Assembly: GCA_023488905.1 (NCBI GenBank)
Contig: JAMDCQ010000013.1
Coordinates: forward strand, 1 to 64,000
Length of the DNA: 64,000 nt
DNA from: Candidatus Bathyarchaeota archaeon
Lineage (GTDB): Archaea > Thermoproteota > Bathyarchaeia > Bathyarchaeales > Bathycorpusculaceae
Reading direction: 5' to 3'
Shown in pieces: positions 44,146 to 53,541 of this stretch (its first letter is position 1; each line of letters begins with the position of its first letter). Under the pieces are notes generated by a model that searched no databases, had not been told where the DNA came from, and worked only from the letters and a program-made list of their open reading frames with translations. The position numbers and the translations under genes are program-made.

Positions 44146-44258
44146 GCGTATTCGGGTTCGAAATGCTAGGTAGTTGGGATTCATAAGCTTTTATACTCAA
44201 CTAACGGCTAACTTATTAGCTGACCCCCGAAGTCGAAAGTCGTCGGAGGACAGCGTCT

Positions 44259-44597
44259 ATGGAAGAAAAATTTGAAGAAAAAAAGAGTTTTAATGGACTT
44301 TTTATTGAATCCGTTGATGAAGTCTTAACAGCCATAGGTAACTCGATCAAAATCGTGCTTTATCTGCAGCTTAAAAATAGTTATGGAATCAGTAAAGACC
44401 AAATCCCAGATCGCGTTGAGGACTTCATGAATGCTTTACAGAGCACCCTTGGCGTTGGTGCCAGACACATCGAACTGCAGGTTATTAGACAAATTCAATC
44501 TAAAACAGGAATCACCTGCCCTGTTCCCATTCAAAATGGCAAATTTATTGAGTGCGTTGTTTTTGTGAAGCAAGAATACGAGAAAGGCAAGTTTTAA
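44259..44597 (+). CDS. Uncharacterised protein, DUF3227/NitrOD5-like
   Basis: The 112 residues are mostly helical: SVDEVLTAIGNSIKIVLYLQLKNSYGIS, DQIPDRVEDFMNALQSTLGVGARHIELQVI. This layout recalls the NitrOD5/DUF3227 domains of TACK archaea, some of which are output domains of signalling proteins. It stands alone. Assignment is by recall and tentative. Confidence 0.6.
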   Translation: MEEKFEEKKSFNGLFIESVDEVLTAIGNSIKIVLYLQLKNSYGISKDQIPDRVEDFMNALQSTLGVGARHIELQVIRQIQSKTGITCPVPIQNGKFIECVVFVKQEYEKGKF

Positions 44598-44787
44598 AGA
44601 AATACGTAGTTCTCTTCGTCAAAGGTGCTTTTGGGCGTTATTCTTGTTCGTAATCCGTAGTTTAGCGGTTAAAAATAGTGTTTTTCAATCGTGCACCACA
44701 CTTCAGAACGCTTTTATCACAACCCAACCCTAAACGGTAGTAACCTATCAAGCAACCGGTAACACGAAAACATAGGGGAAACAATAA

Positions 44788-45117
44788 ATGAAACCAAAAC
44801 GCGACGAAGACCTTACGACGAGGATTATCAAAAACTTCTCCGACATCCTAATTTTGAAATATCTAAAGATCAGCCCCCTGAGCAGTGGTTACGAAATACT
44901 GAGACACCTGCATGAAAAATACAAAATCACCTTTAGTCCAGGCACAATCTACCACGAAATCTATCTGCTTGAGCGCAAAAAGTGCCTAAGAAGTGAGGGA
45001 GACGAAGGCGGCCGAGTGTACAGCTTGACCGCTGAAGGGGAACAATCGCTTGCAGACATTTTTGGGGCAAGCAAACAAATTAGCCAATTAGTAAGCGACA
45101 TCTTTTCCGAGACCTAA
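44788..45117 (+). CDS. PadR-family transcription regulator
   Basis: The 109 residues hold a winged helix: ILILKYLKISPLSSGYEILRHLHEKYKITFSPGTIYHEIYLLE and a wing GDEGGRVYSLTAEGEQSL. PadR-like proteins respond to small molecules, often hydrophobic, and repress efflux or detoxification genes. No obvious target operon is adjacent; the small cysteine protein at 45256 is the nearest. RBS and start ATG look normal. Confidence 0.87.
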   Translation: MKPKRDEDLTTRIIKNFSDILILKYLKISPLSSGYEILRHLHEKYKITFSPGTIYHEIYLLERKKCLRSEGDEGGRVYSLTAEGEQSLADIFGASKQISQLVSDIFSET

Positions 45118-45255
45118 CTATCTAGTTTCGAGACTGCTCGATTTAGTTAGTAACTCATTTTATGGTTGGTTTGTAGCAGTCACATACGTTTATGTTCCCT
45201 AACTCTAGCTAGTACAAAATGGTTTTTGCAAGAGCAACTTAGGAGGCGACTTGTT

Positions 45256-45411
45256 TTGGAGACAAAAAAGAATATACCTGAACCCGAAATGACTTCAGAG
45301 GGCAAATTCAGATGCCGCAAAGACAGCCAAGAATACGAAAACAGAGAAGACTACGAAACACACTGCATGGAAGAACACGTGAGTAGCGAAGAAAGCAGTG
45401 GGGAAATGTAA
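45256..45411 (+). CDS. Short protein with a possible single zinc finger
   Basis: From TTG 45256, nine bases after AGGAGG, the 51 residues read LETKKNIPEPEMTSEGKFRC and end EDYETHCMEEHVSS. C, C, H and H in GKFRC ... THCMEEH recall a C2H2-type finger but the first cysteine pair is not complete. A longer upstream frame exists but lacks a ribosome site. Not recognised. Confidence 0.5.
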   Translation: METKKNIPEPEMTSEGKFRCRKDSQEYENREDYETHCMEEHVSSEESSGEM

Positions 45412-45438
45412 AAAGTTGAATGGGTAAAAAGCCCAGAT

Positions 45439-45939
45439 TTATTGTTTCTCTTCTTTTTCTTGGAAGAGCTTCTTGATCACGCTGATTCGGGCCTTCTGCG
45501 CCAAGGTGTCGCTTGTGACAACCGTGAGGGCTTCTTCAGGACACCACTTAACACATTGTGGACCGTCAGGTTTGTCTTTGCAGAGATCACAGACGTAGAC
45601 CACTTTGGTTTCGGGGTGAAGCATCATGGCACCGTAGTCGCAGGCTTCAATGCACCAGCCACAACCGTTGCACTTGTCTTTATCTAAGACAATGTTGCCT
45701 GTGTCTTCGGATTGGCTAAGGGCGTTGCGTGGACATGCAGCGACACAGGCGGGTTCTTCGCAGAGTCTGCAGGTGACAGCCATGTTCGCCAACTGGTTTA
45801 CGCGAACTAGGCGGATGCGTGATTTTATGGGGTTGTAGGCTTTTTCTTTGCTGTAGGAGCAGGCGTACTCGCAGATTTGGCAGCCGACACATTTCTCAGG
45901 GTCAGCGGAGATGAATTTTCTCTGGTGAATCTTTACCAT
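45439..45939 (-). CDS. Ferredoxin-like 4Fe-4S protein, partner of AOR (pair 1)
   Basis: The 166 residues carry several 4Fe-4S motifs: CVGCQICEYACSYSKE, CRLCEEPACVAACP, CNGCGWCIEACDYGAM and CDLCKDKPDGPQCVKWCPEEAL. The four-cluster layout matches HycB/AOR-associated electron carriers. It sits directly after the AOR gene, three bases from its start, in the same direction and forms the electron outlet of that enzyme. Confidence 0.9.
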   Translation of the reverse strand: MVKIHQRKFISADPEKCVGCQICEYACSYSKEKAYNPIKSRIRLVRVNQLANMAVTCRLCEEPACVAACPRNALSQSEDTGNIVLDKDKCNGCGWCIEACDYGAMMLHPETKVVYVCDLCKDKPDGPQCVKWCPEEALTVVTSDTLAQKARISVIKKLFQEKEEKQ

Positions 45940-45941
45940 GT

Positions 45942-47834
45942 TTATGCCTCAACTATGTTTTGGAATTCTTGTAAGCCTAATTCTTTGAGTTTCTCTTTGG
46001 AGGGTATGCCTTCAACGGCCCAGCCGCGGGCTTGATAGTAGTCGTCAAGCATCAAGTCAAGTTCATCTTGAGTTACAACGGAGCCTTTTACGGGTCCATC
46101 ATCAGAGATGGGTTGATTCATGACTTTCCAGGGGAGTGTGTCGTCGTTTCTGGTTAAACCTTCGCGGGTGTTAATGAGTTTGGCGAGGGTGTTTATTCGT
46201 TCACCGGCAACGCTTAGGTCTTGGGGTGTAACTTCCGCGCCTGTTACCGCGCTGTAGAGTTTGGCTAAGTCGCCTAGTTCATTGTATAATGTGTTTCGGG
46301 CGTTCTTGCATATAATGAACGAGTCGATTAAGGCGAAGATGTCTTCGTTTTCTTTAACGAGTTTACCTCGGCCCCTCTCAGCTTTGAGACGATCAACTTT
46401 TCCCCTCAAATCTAACGCGAAGGCACCGCTTCGATTGTGGTCTGCACCACGGAACGATACCGCTGCGGCTAAGGCTGCGGTTTTCAGGCAACGCAGGTCA
46501 TAGCCAGTGACTTCTAAGCCCTTGATGTGCTGGGCAAGTTCAGCTGCATTTTTACCAATCTTCTCAGCAGCCACCTTCACACCATCAGCAAGCAATTCAC
46601 CTATACCTTCACGCTTACCGATTTTCTCGACGAGTTGAACGACTGCTTCTCCGTTACCGAAGTGGGGGTCTATGTTTTCGAGTTGATCGTGGGATAATAG
46701 GCCTTTTTCGTGGCAATCCATCAGAAAACTAATTGCGACGCCTGTGCTGGTGGCATCTAAACCGTAGTAGTTACAGAGTTCTGCGGCTCTGATTATTGCG
46801 TCGAGCTTGTCTACGCCAACGTTGGGTCCAAGAGCCCAGAGATTATCATATTCCATGCGTGCCAATGACCCTTTGTAGGGGCCCTCCCGTACGAGGGCTT
46901 CATGTTCACAGCGCATGGCGCATGAATTGCAGGCGATGATTTTTGCCACATAACGCTCGTTTAGAACTTCGGCGTTGATGTTTTCGGTTTTTTCGAAGTG
47001 TGAAGCGCTATAGTTTCTTGTGGGCATGCACATGAGTTCGTTAGTTACGCTGATGTTATCAACTGTGCCCAAAGTGCGGTATTTCTGCACTGCTGGACCT
47101 TTCATGCGTTCATGGAATTCTCTCACCATATCCATGAATACGTCGGGTTTTGCTACGGTGATGTCTCGGGTGCCTCTGACGGCGATGGCTTTGAGGTTCT
47201 TGCTGCCCATAACCGCGCCTAAACCAGTGCGGCCTGCGGCTCGAGTTTTCTCGTTAATGATGTTTGCGATTTTAGATTGTTTCTCGCCAGCCAGACCGAT
47301 TGAGGCTACTCTAACGTAGTAGTCGCCCAATTCGTCTTTGATGGCGTCTTCAGTTTCCGGAGGGGATTTCCCACAAATGTTTGAAGCGTCAAGAAGCTGG
47401 ATTGATTCATCATCTATCCAGAGATAAACGGGTTTCTCAGCTTTCCCAGTTAACACAATCGCGTCGTAACCAGCGCGTTTTAGTTCTGCTCCGAAGGTGC
47501 CGTGGCTTACTGCTTCGCCGACGCCGCCGGTTGCAGGGGATTTTGATATGAAGGCGTGTCCGTTTCCGCCCGTTGGGAACATGGTTCCTGAAACAGGTCC
47601 AAGAGCTAATACAAGGGGGTTTTCGGGGCTTAGCGGGTTTACACCTGCTTTTGAGTTTGATAACCAAAGTTTCATGCCTAAACCGATGCCGCCAACGTAT
47701 TTTTTGGCGGTTTCTTCGGTTAATTTTTCAGTGCGGGTTTTGCCTGTGGTTAGATCAACATACAATACTGTTCCTGCGTAACCGAGCAACCTTGTCCCTC
47801 CGTGAGGTTCCGAGTAGTTTATTTCAGCGAACAC
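45942..47834 (-). CDS. Aldehyde:ferredoxin oxidoreductase family protein (pair 1)
   Basis: A 630-residue tungstopterin enzyme of the AOR family. N-terminal GYAGTVLYVDLTTGKT, the cofactor-side MFPTGGNGHAFISKSPATGGVGEAVSHG and GAVMGSKNLKAIAVRGT are recognisable. The 4Fe-4S cluster ligands are IACNSCAMRCEHEA (CxxCxxxC) and a later cysteine in SFIICKNARNTLY. Typical reaction: aldehyde to acid with reduced ferredoxin; other AOR relatives act on carboxylic acids or aromatic aldehydes. The substrate is unknown. A GTG start at 47834 is used. Confidence 0.93.
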   Translation of the reverse strand: MFAEINYSEPHGGTRLLGYAGTVLYVDLTTGKTRTEKLTEETAKKYVGGIGLGMKLWLSNSKAGVNPLSPENPLVLALGPVSGTMFPTGGNGHAFISKSPATGGVGEAVSHGTFGAELKRAGYDAIVLTGKAEKPVYLWIDDESIQLLDASNICGKSPPETEDAIKDELGDYYVRVASIGLAGEKQSKIANIINEKTRAAGRTGLGAVMGSKNLKAIAVRGTRDITVAKPDVFMDMVREFHERMKGPAVQKYRTLGTVDNISVTNELMCMPTRNYSASHFEKTENINAEVLNERYVAKIIACNSCAMRCEHEALVREGPYKGSLARMEYDNLWALGPNVGVDKLDAIIRAAELCNYYGLDATSTGVAISFLMDCHEKGLLSHDQLENIDPHFGNGEAVVQLVEKIGKREGIGELLADGVKVAAEKIGKNAAELAQHIKGLEVTGYDLRCLKTAALAAAVSFRGADHNRSGAFALDLRGKVDRLKAERGRGKLVKENEDIFALIDSFIICKNARNTLYNELGDLAKLYSAVTGAEVTPQDLSVAGERINTLAKLINTREGLTRNDDTLPWKVMNQPISDDGPVKGSVVTQDELDLMLDDYYQARGWAVEGIPSKEKLKELGLQEFQNIVEA

Positions 47835-47988
47835 TATATTAAGCTAATGGGTTTATCACAGACAAATTAACGTGTTTAGTCAAGTTTGCGCTCCATTTTA
47901 AAGGCAAAACTTAGGGACCGAAAACAATTTGCCCTCGATTTTAGAATTAAAAGGATGAATAAGGCATTTAAAACGCCTAAGTTTAGAT

Positions 47989-48486
47989 TTATGTTTCGTC
48001 TTTATCTTGGAAAAGCTTCTTGATTGCGCTAAGTCTTGCCTTCTGCGCTAACACATCGCTTGTAACTACTGTGAGTGCTTCTTCAGGACACCACTTAACG
48101 CATTGTGGTCCATCTGGCTTATACTGGCAGAGGTCACAGACATAGACGGTTTTTGTCTCTGGATGCATCATCATGGCGCCGTAGTCGCAGGCTTCAATAC
48201 ACCAGCCGCAGCCGTTACATTGGTCTTTGTCGATGATTATGTTGCCTGTTTCAAGAGACTGTGAAAGCGCATCTCTTGGGCATGCGGCGACACATGCTGG
48301 CTCCTGACATTTTCTGCAGGTTACTGCTATGTTTTTAATCTGTCTGGCTCGAACAACTCGGATACGTGATTTTACTGCGTTGAAAACTTTTTCATGACTA
48401 AAGGAGCAGGCGTACTCACAGATTTGACAACCAACACACTTGTCAGAATCAGCGGAGATGAACTTTCGGTCATGAAGCGTAACCAT
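47989..48486 (-). CDS. Ferredoxin-like 4Fe-4S protein, partner of AOR (pair 2)
   Basis: 165 residues, very close to the protein at 45439-45939 in cluster motifs (CVGCQICEYACSFSHE, CRKCQEPACVAACP, CNGCGWCIEACDYGAM, CDLCQYKPDGPQCVKWCPEEAL) and in position after its AOR gene. The two gene pairs are clearly products of one duplication. Confidence 0.9.
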   Translation of the reverse strand: MVTLHDRKFISADSDKCVGCQICEYACSFSHEKVFNAVKSRIRVVRARQIKNIAVTCRKCQEPACVAACPRDALSQSLETGNIIIDKDQCNGCGWCIEACDYGAMMMHPETKTVYVCDLCQYKPDGPQCVKWCPEEALTVVTSDVLAQKARLSAIKKLFQDKDET

Positions 48487-48490
48487 CTTT

Positions 48491-50380
48491 CTAATCCTCC
48501 TTAACTATGTCGGCGTAGGCTTCTAAACCTAACTCTTTGAGCTGGGTCTTTGTTGGGAGACCTTGTTTGGTCCAGCCGCGTGCTTGGTAATAGTCGTCTA
48601 GTAGCAGGTCAAGTTCTTCTTTAGTTACAACTGAGCCTTTTGCTGGTCCGTCGTCGGGAACGGGTTTATTCATCACTTTCCAAGGAAGCGTATCGTCTTC
48701 GCGGGTTAAGCCTCCACGTGTGTTAATGAGTTTGGCGAGCGTCTGGATTCTTTGACCCGCAACAGCCATCTCTTCAGGCGTAACTTCTATACCTGTGGTT
48801 ATGCTGTAAACTTTGGCAATGTCAACCAATTCACCGTAGAATGTTCCTTTAGCGTTCTTGCAAATCATCAAGGAATCAAGCAGGTTGGTCACGTCTTCGA
48901 ATTCCTTAACGAGTTTACCGCGACCTACTTCAGCTTTTAAGCTTTCAACTATTCCCTTTAAGTCAAGGACTAACACTCCACTTCGGGTGTGGTCGGCGCC
49001 TCGGAAAGAAACCGCTGCACCTAGAGCTGCGGTTTTCAGGCAACGCAGATCATATCCAGTAACCTCTAAGCCCTTGATATGCTGAGCAAGTTCAGCAGAG
49101 TTCTTACCAATCGTCTCAGCAGCCACTTTAACGCCGTCAGCTAGGATGCCGCCGATGCCTTCGCGTTTGCCGATTTTTTCAATCAAGTTGACAAGCGCGT
49201 TTGCGTTACCAAAGTGGGGGTCTATGCCCTCGAGTTGTTCATGCGAGAGCAACCCTTTTTCGTGGCAATCCATCAGAAAACTAATTGCGACGCCTGTGCT
49301 GGTGGCATCTAAACCGTAGTAGTAGCATCGTTCGGCGGCTTTAATTATAAAGTTTGGTTGGTCTATGCCGCAGTTTGGACCCAAAGCCCAGACGTTGTCG
49401 TATTCAAGGCGCGTCATGGTTCCTTTGTAGGCGCCCTCGCGGATTATTGCCTCATGTTCACATCTCATGGCGCATGAGTTGCAGGCGATGATTTTTATGA
49501 CGAAGTGTTCGTTTAGGACTTCACCGCTGATTTTGTCTGCATTCATGAAGTGTGCCATTTCATAGTTGTTTGTGGGCATGCAGGTTAAGTCGTTGTTTAT
49601 TGAGAGGCTCTCTATTGACCCTAGTGTGCGGTACTTCTTTGCTGCAGGTCCCTTCATGCGTTCGTGGAATTCCTGGACTAAGTCGAGGAATTCGGCGGGT
49701 TTTGCTACTGCAACATCGCAGGTGCCTCGGACGGCTATGGCTTTGAGGTTCTTGCTTCCCATAACTGCACCCAACCCAGTCCTGCCTGCAACATGGGTTT
49801 TGTCGTTAAGTATGCCTGAAATCTTGGAGAGTTTTTCCCCAGCTAAACCGATGGCTGCAACACGAATGTAGTAGTCGCCTAACTCGTCTCTTATAACATC
49901 GTCGGCTTCACCTGGAGACCTGCCCCAGATGTGGCTTGCGTCACGCAGCTTAACCGAGTCGTCGTCGATAAAAAGATAAACTGGTTTTTCAGCTTTCCCA
50001 GTCATAACAACGGCATCGTAGCCTGCTCGTTTGAGTTCAGTGCCAAAAGTGCCATGCGCTACTGCCTCAGCTACACCGCCGGTTGCGGGTGATTTTGATA
50101 TGAAGGCGTGGCCGTTTCCGCCTGTGGGGAACATAGTTCCAGAGAGGGGACCAAGCGCTAGTACCAAGGGGTTTTCTGGACTAAATGCATCCATTCTTGT
50201 TTTGGTGTTTGATAGCCACAAATGCATGCCTAAACCGATGCCGCCAACGTATTTTTTAGCGGTTTCTTCTGATAGTTTTTCGGTTCTTGTTTTCCCGGTG
50301 GCTAAGTCGACATAGAGTATTTTCCCTGCGTAGCCAAACAAACGGTTAATCTCCAAGAGTGTTAAAAGTAAGGTACCCAA
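48491..50380 (-). CDS. Aldehyde:ferredoxin oxidoreductase family protein (pair 2)
   Basis: 629 residues, paralogous end to end with the AOR at 45942. Shared landmarks: LFGYAGKILYVDLATGKT, MFPTGGNGHAFISKSPATGG, GAVMGSKNLKAIAVRGT, IACNSCAMRCEHEA and SLMICKNAKGTFY. Differences cluster near the substrate side (MCPTNNYEMAHF against MPTRNYSASHF), suggesting that the pair has diverged in substrate. Start TTG 50380 or the in-frame TTG 50356, which would better fit the family N-terminus. Confidence 0.93.
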   Translation of the reverse strand: MGTLLLTLLEINRLFGYAGKILYVDLATGKTRTEKLSEETAKKYVGGIGLGMHLWLSNTKTRMDAFSPENPLVLALGPLSGTMFPTGGNGHAFISKSPATGGVAEAVAHGTFGTELKRAGYDAVVMTGKAEKPVYLFIDDDSVKLRDASHIWGRSPGEADDVIRDELGDYYIRVAAIGLAGEKLSKISGILNDKTHVAGRTGLGAVMGSKNLKAIAVRGTCDVAVAKPAEFLDLVQEFHERMKGPAAKKYRTLGSIESLSINNDLTCMPTNNYEMAHFMNADKISGEVLNEHFVIKIIACNSCAMRCEHEAIIREGAYKGTMTRLEYDNVWALGPNCGIDQPNFIIKAAERCYYYGLDATSTGVAISFLMDCHEKGLLSHEQLEGIDPHFGNANALVNLIEKIGKREGIGGILADGVKVAAETIGKNSAELAQHIKGLEVTGYDLRCLKTAALGAAVSFRGADHTRSGVLVLDLKGIVESLKAEVGRGKLVKEFEDVTNLLDSLMICKNAKGTFYGELVDIAKVYSITTGIEVTPEEMAVAGQRIQTLAKLINTRGGLTREDDTLPWKVMNKPVPDDGPAKGSVVTKEELDLLLDDYYQARGWTKQGLPTKTQLKELGLEAYADIVKED

Positions 50381-50690
50381 TGCACAGTATATTAAGGTAA
50401 TGGGTTGTCGGTGTGGAAATTCATGTTTTTACCTGTAAAAGGTATGGTTTTTTATGAAAAGTTTTTGCAGGTCTGTGGCAGAGTTTACTCGCTGGCAAAC
50501 CATTTTTTTAGACAAAGAAGACACAAAAATACGTTCACTGACAAAATATCCTCTGAAAAGACAGACAAAAGATAGCTCTCTGCCTGCTCCTACATCATGC
50601 AATCTCACAAGCAAGTTTACATAACAGCATCCACTCGATGTGGGAAGCGAAAACTTAAACAACCAAAGCAAGTCCCTCTCTACAGGACAG

Positions 50691-51746
50691 ATGCCCATGC
50701 GAACCGACAAACTCAAACAAGCCGCAAAAAACCAAACCAAACCAGCCAACTTTGCAGTTTTCAACCCCACCAACATCACCTACTTCACAGGCTTCCAAGG
50801 CGCAGCCGCACTCATAATCCTCGAACAGGGAGAAAACGTGCTCTATGTCTCAGGCGTCAACTACGAGCAAGCAAAAGCCGAAGCCAAAGGCTTCACAATA
50901 CAGCTGCTCAAACGCGGCGAGAACCTGATGGAAAAAATCGCTCAACAAACAGCCGGCGCTAAACTTTGCGTGGACACATTGCCGATTGAAAGCTGGCGTG
51001 CACTAGCTAAAGCAGTCGGCGGAGAAGAGAAACTGGAACCCGCAACCCAGCTTTTCCGAAACCTCCGCCAAATCAAAGAAAAAGAAGAAATTGATCTTAT
51101 CAGGGAAGCCTGCAAGATGGCTGATGTCGGCATAAAAACCGCTCAAGAAACAATCCGTCCGGGCTTGACGGAGAAGGAGTTGGCAGCTGAGGTCGAGTAT
51201 GCCATGCGTAAGGCAGGTTCTGATGGGGTAGCGTTTGAAACCATCGTGGCCCGCGGTGTTTGCTGTGCTTACCCTCATGGCACGGTCATGGGGCGGTCGA
51301 TTTGTGAGGGCGATTTTGTGGTGGTCGATTTAGGCGCAACCAATCGGTTTTACCGCTCAGACATAACCCGCACGTTTGTCGCAGGCAAACCCACCGAGAA
51401 GCAACAAAGAATTTTTGATGTGGTGCGGTTGGCGCAGCAGAAAGCCATAGAAGCAATAAAACCCCAAACGCCAACCAAAGACGTTGACGCCGTTGCGAGG
51501 CGGGTGATTGCGGAGGCGGGGTTCGGCGAGTATTTCGTGCACAATTTAGGGCACGGCGTAGGATTAGAAGTGCATGAGGCGCCAGTTTTGAGTCCTGATA
51601 GCAAAGACATCCTTGATGAGGGCAATGTGGTCACGGTTGAGCCGGGCATCTACATTCCAGAATATGGCGGGGTCAGGATCGAAGACACTGTTCTTGTAAC
51701 CTCGGACGGCGCAGAGAGACTAACCAAAGCCCCAACCAAACTATAA
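50691..51746 (+). CDS. pepQ: Xaa-Pro aminopeptidase/dipeptidase (M24)
   Basis: About 351 residues. Metal ligands are visible: VDLGATNRFYRSDITRTF (two Asp), HNLGHGVGLEVHE (His), EPGIYIPEYGGVRIED (two Glu). The N-terminal domain (ANFAVFNPTNITYFTGF) is creatinase-like. Removes N-terminal residues before proline, or cleaves Xaa-Pro dipeptides. The ATG at 50691 or 50697 is taken; the 17-codon upstream extension (from 50640) is repeat-rich and unlikely. It diverges from the AOR pair; the 310-base gap holds no other gene. Confidence 0.9.
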   Translation: MPMRTDKLKQAAKNQTKPANFAVFNPTNITYFTGFQGAAALIILEQGENVLYVSGVNYEQAKAEAKGFTIQLLKRGENLMEKIAQQTAGAKLCVDTLPIESWRALAKAVGGEEKLEPATQLFRNLRQIKEKEEIDLIREACKMADVGIKTAQETIRPGLTEKELAAEVEYAMRKAGSDGVAFETIVARGVCCAYPHGTVMGRSICEGDFVVVDLGATNRFYRSDITRTFVAGKPTEKQQRIFDVVRLAQQKAIEAIKPQTPTKDVDAVARRVIAEAGFGEYFVHNLGHGVGLEVHEAPVLSPDSKDILDEGNVVTVEPGIYIPEYGGVRIEDTVLVTSDGAERLTKAPTKL

Positions 51747-51796
51747 GCAAAACTAAATAGGCGCTCCAACTGTTTTCTAGCGGAGAGCGATTTGTT

Positions 51797-52360
51797 TTGA
51801 TTAAAAACCCAGCAGTCATCCTCATCGACGTGCAAAACGACTTTTTCACTGGACCGCTGAAAACCAAAAGAGTCCCCGCCATTATCCAACCCCTCCAACG
51901 GCTGCTCGTGGCGTCGCACAAAAACAGCGTGCCCGTCATCTACAGCATCGACGCCCACTACCCCCAAGACGTGGAGGTAACGCGGAAATGGGGCACGCAC
52001 GCCATAAAAGGCACCGTCGGCGCAGAAGTCATTCCTGAGTTGGCACCTGACAAAGCCGACTACGTTGTTGAGAAGCGGACTTATAGCGGCTTCTATGAAA
52101 CAGGGCTCGACCCCTTGCTACGCAGCCTCTATGGTGGCGACGGCGTCAAAACTGTGGTTTTGGGTGGCGTGCATACGAATATGTGTATTCGGCACACTTC
52201 GGCGGATGCGTTCTTCCGCGGCTACTACATCGTAATCGTCGAGGACGGGGTGGAAGCGTTCACGGAGAAAGACCACAAGGAAGGTCTCAAGTATTTGGAG
52301 TATGTTTACAACGCCAAAGTCATGGCGACTAATGAAATAATCCAAGAAATTGTCAAATAA
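51797..52360 (+). CDS. Isochorismatase-like cysteine hydrolase (nicotinamidase-like)
   Basis: 187 residues with the catalytic Asp in VILIDVQNDFF, Lys in VVEKRTYSGFY and Cys in GGVHTNMCIRHTSADAFFRG, the cis-peptide VHTNMC loop. Metal-binding His residues of true nicotinamidases (DxHxxxH) are replaced by SIDAHYPQDVEVTR, so nicotinamide may not be the substrate. Starts with TTG 51797 behind GGAGAG. It lies directly after the M24 gene, 50 bases apart. Confidence 0.85.
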   Translation: MIKNPAVILIDVQNDFFTGPLKTKRVPAIIQPLQRLLVASHKNSVPVIYSIDAHYPQDVEVTRKWGTHAIKGTVGAEVIPELAPDKADYVVEKRTYSGFYETGLDPLLRSLYGGDGVKTVVLGGVHTNMCIRHTSADAFFRGYYIVIVEDGVEAFTEKDHKEGLKYLEYVYNAKVMATNEIIQEIVK

Positions 52361-52373
52361 GGGCGTTTGAAGC

Positions 52374-52577
52374 TTAGTTTTTGTTTTCTTCAGTCACTAC
52401 CGAGCCCACCAGGACACCTATCCCAAGAGCCACGGCTGCGAGGGCGAAGGTTTCATGATGCAAATCCGTTATCTGAAACCAAAGCCCAAAACTTATTTTC
52501 TGGTCAAGCAAAATCACAAAAGCCACCGCAAAGAAAACCGCCGCAATTAATACGGGGACCCAACGCTTAAACAACAA
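52374..52577 (-). CDS. Small two-helix membrane protein
   Basis: 67 residues, two predicted membrane helices (WVPVLIAAVFFAVAFVILL and TFALAAVALGIGVLVGSVV), tail TEENKN. Convergent with the cysteine hydrolase. Not recognised. Confidence 0.6.
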   Translation of the reverse strand: MLFKRWVPVLIAAVFFAVAFVILLDQKISFGLWFQITDLHHETFALAAVALGIGVLVGSVVTEENKN

Positions 52578-52650
52578 AACCGCGCCATAGAGGGGTTGGA
52601 AATTTTTAAACTTAGCTACAAAACCCTCTGCGGGCTGGGTGTTCTTTTGG

Positions 52651-52666
52651 AGAACAGTTTTGTTCT
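52651..52666 (+). promoter_or_regulatory. Dyad AGAACA-GTTT-TGTTCT
   Basis: A perfect 6-bp inverted repeat 54 bases before the start of the secreted protein gene, behind a TTTTTAAACTT TATA-like box (about 52605). It could be an operator; the downstream HTH-membrane protein is a candidate ligand. Confidence 0.35.
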
Positions 52667-52719
52667 GTGGAGAGCATTATATGCCGCCTTGCCTGTATGG
52701 GAAGCGGTGAAAAACCAAA

Positions 52720-53526
52720 ATGAAAACCGAAAAAAAACTCGTCGTCTTTAGCATTCTTGCTGTAGCAATTGGAATTGCAACCATCGTGCCCCTAGAGTAT
52801 CTTATGACAGGGGAAACCCAAACAGTCGCTGCCTTAACCGACATTAAGCCATGGTTTAACGTTGATGTCCCCTATGCCTACTGTAACCCATATGTGACCG
52901 GCGGAAACAACACCGTTTCATGGGCTGGTGCCTCCATTGAAATCGTTGCAAACTTTACCTTAACCACCGATGCCATGCAAAACGCTGATGCCCAAATCGA
53001 ATACTACAAATTCGCGGTTTCCTCAGACCAAGGCCCCATCATTGACTTAGGCTACTACATCGTCGAAGACAAAGCCAACGTCGTTACAGGCATCTGCGGC
53101 GACGGCACAATCACCTTCGCCAACGGCTTAACCTACAATGGACCAGCCAGCAACGGCGGTCAATGCATAAATTGGCAAGCATGGTCACCTGATGCGATGT
53201 TGGGCTTTGTCAGCAACTACATGTTGGAATACAACGGCAAAGACTCCTCGCAGACAATCAACCAAATCCGAAACGCCCAAACCCTCTACATTGACGTAAC
53301 CAAAGTGTCCACCGTCACCGTTAGCGGCGACTTAACCGCCACCACCCCCGCAGACAACCAAATCATCCAGCACATCGAGCTTGCCAAAACCGACAACGGC
53401 TTTGTCTATGGAACCTACGTCAGCGGAACCCTACCGATACCGATACAGACACCGCCAGTACCAACGCCAACATCGTCCATACTGTATGTCCCGACTTTTG
53501 GCCCCGGCAACATGACCCAACCATAG
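52720..53526 (+). CDS. Secreted or membrane-anchored protein, unknown
   Basis: 268 residues with an N-terminal hydrophobic segment (KLVVFSILAVAIGIATIVPLEYL). The rest is beta-rich with many Asn and Thr, GGNNTVSWAGASIEIVANFTLTT, and a proline-rich tail (PIPIQTPPVPTPTSS). Typical of archaeal surface proteins with a glycosylated stalk. Cysteines in YAYCNPY, ITGICGD and GGQCINW may form disulfides. It precedes a membrane HTH gene by 15 bases, which may sense it. Confidence 0.65.
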   Translation: MKTEKKLVVFSILAVAIGIATIVPLEYLMTGETQTVAALTDIKPWFNVDVPYAYCNPYVTGGNNTVSWAGASIEIVANFTLTTDAMQNADAQIEYYKFAVSSDQGPIIDLGYYIVEDKANVVTGICGDGTITFANGLTYNGPASNGGQCINWQAWSPDAMLGFVSNYMLEYNGKDSSQTINQIRNAQTLYIDVTKVSTVTVSGDLTATTPADNQIIQHIELAKTDNGFVYGTYVSGTLPIPIQTPPVPTPTSSILYVPTFGPGNMTQP

Positions 53527-53541
53527 AGGTGCAGATGCCAG

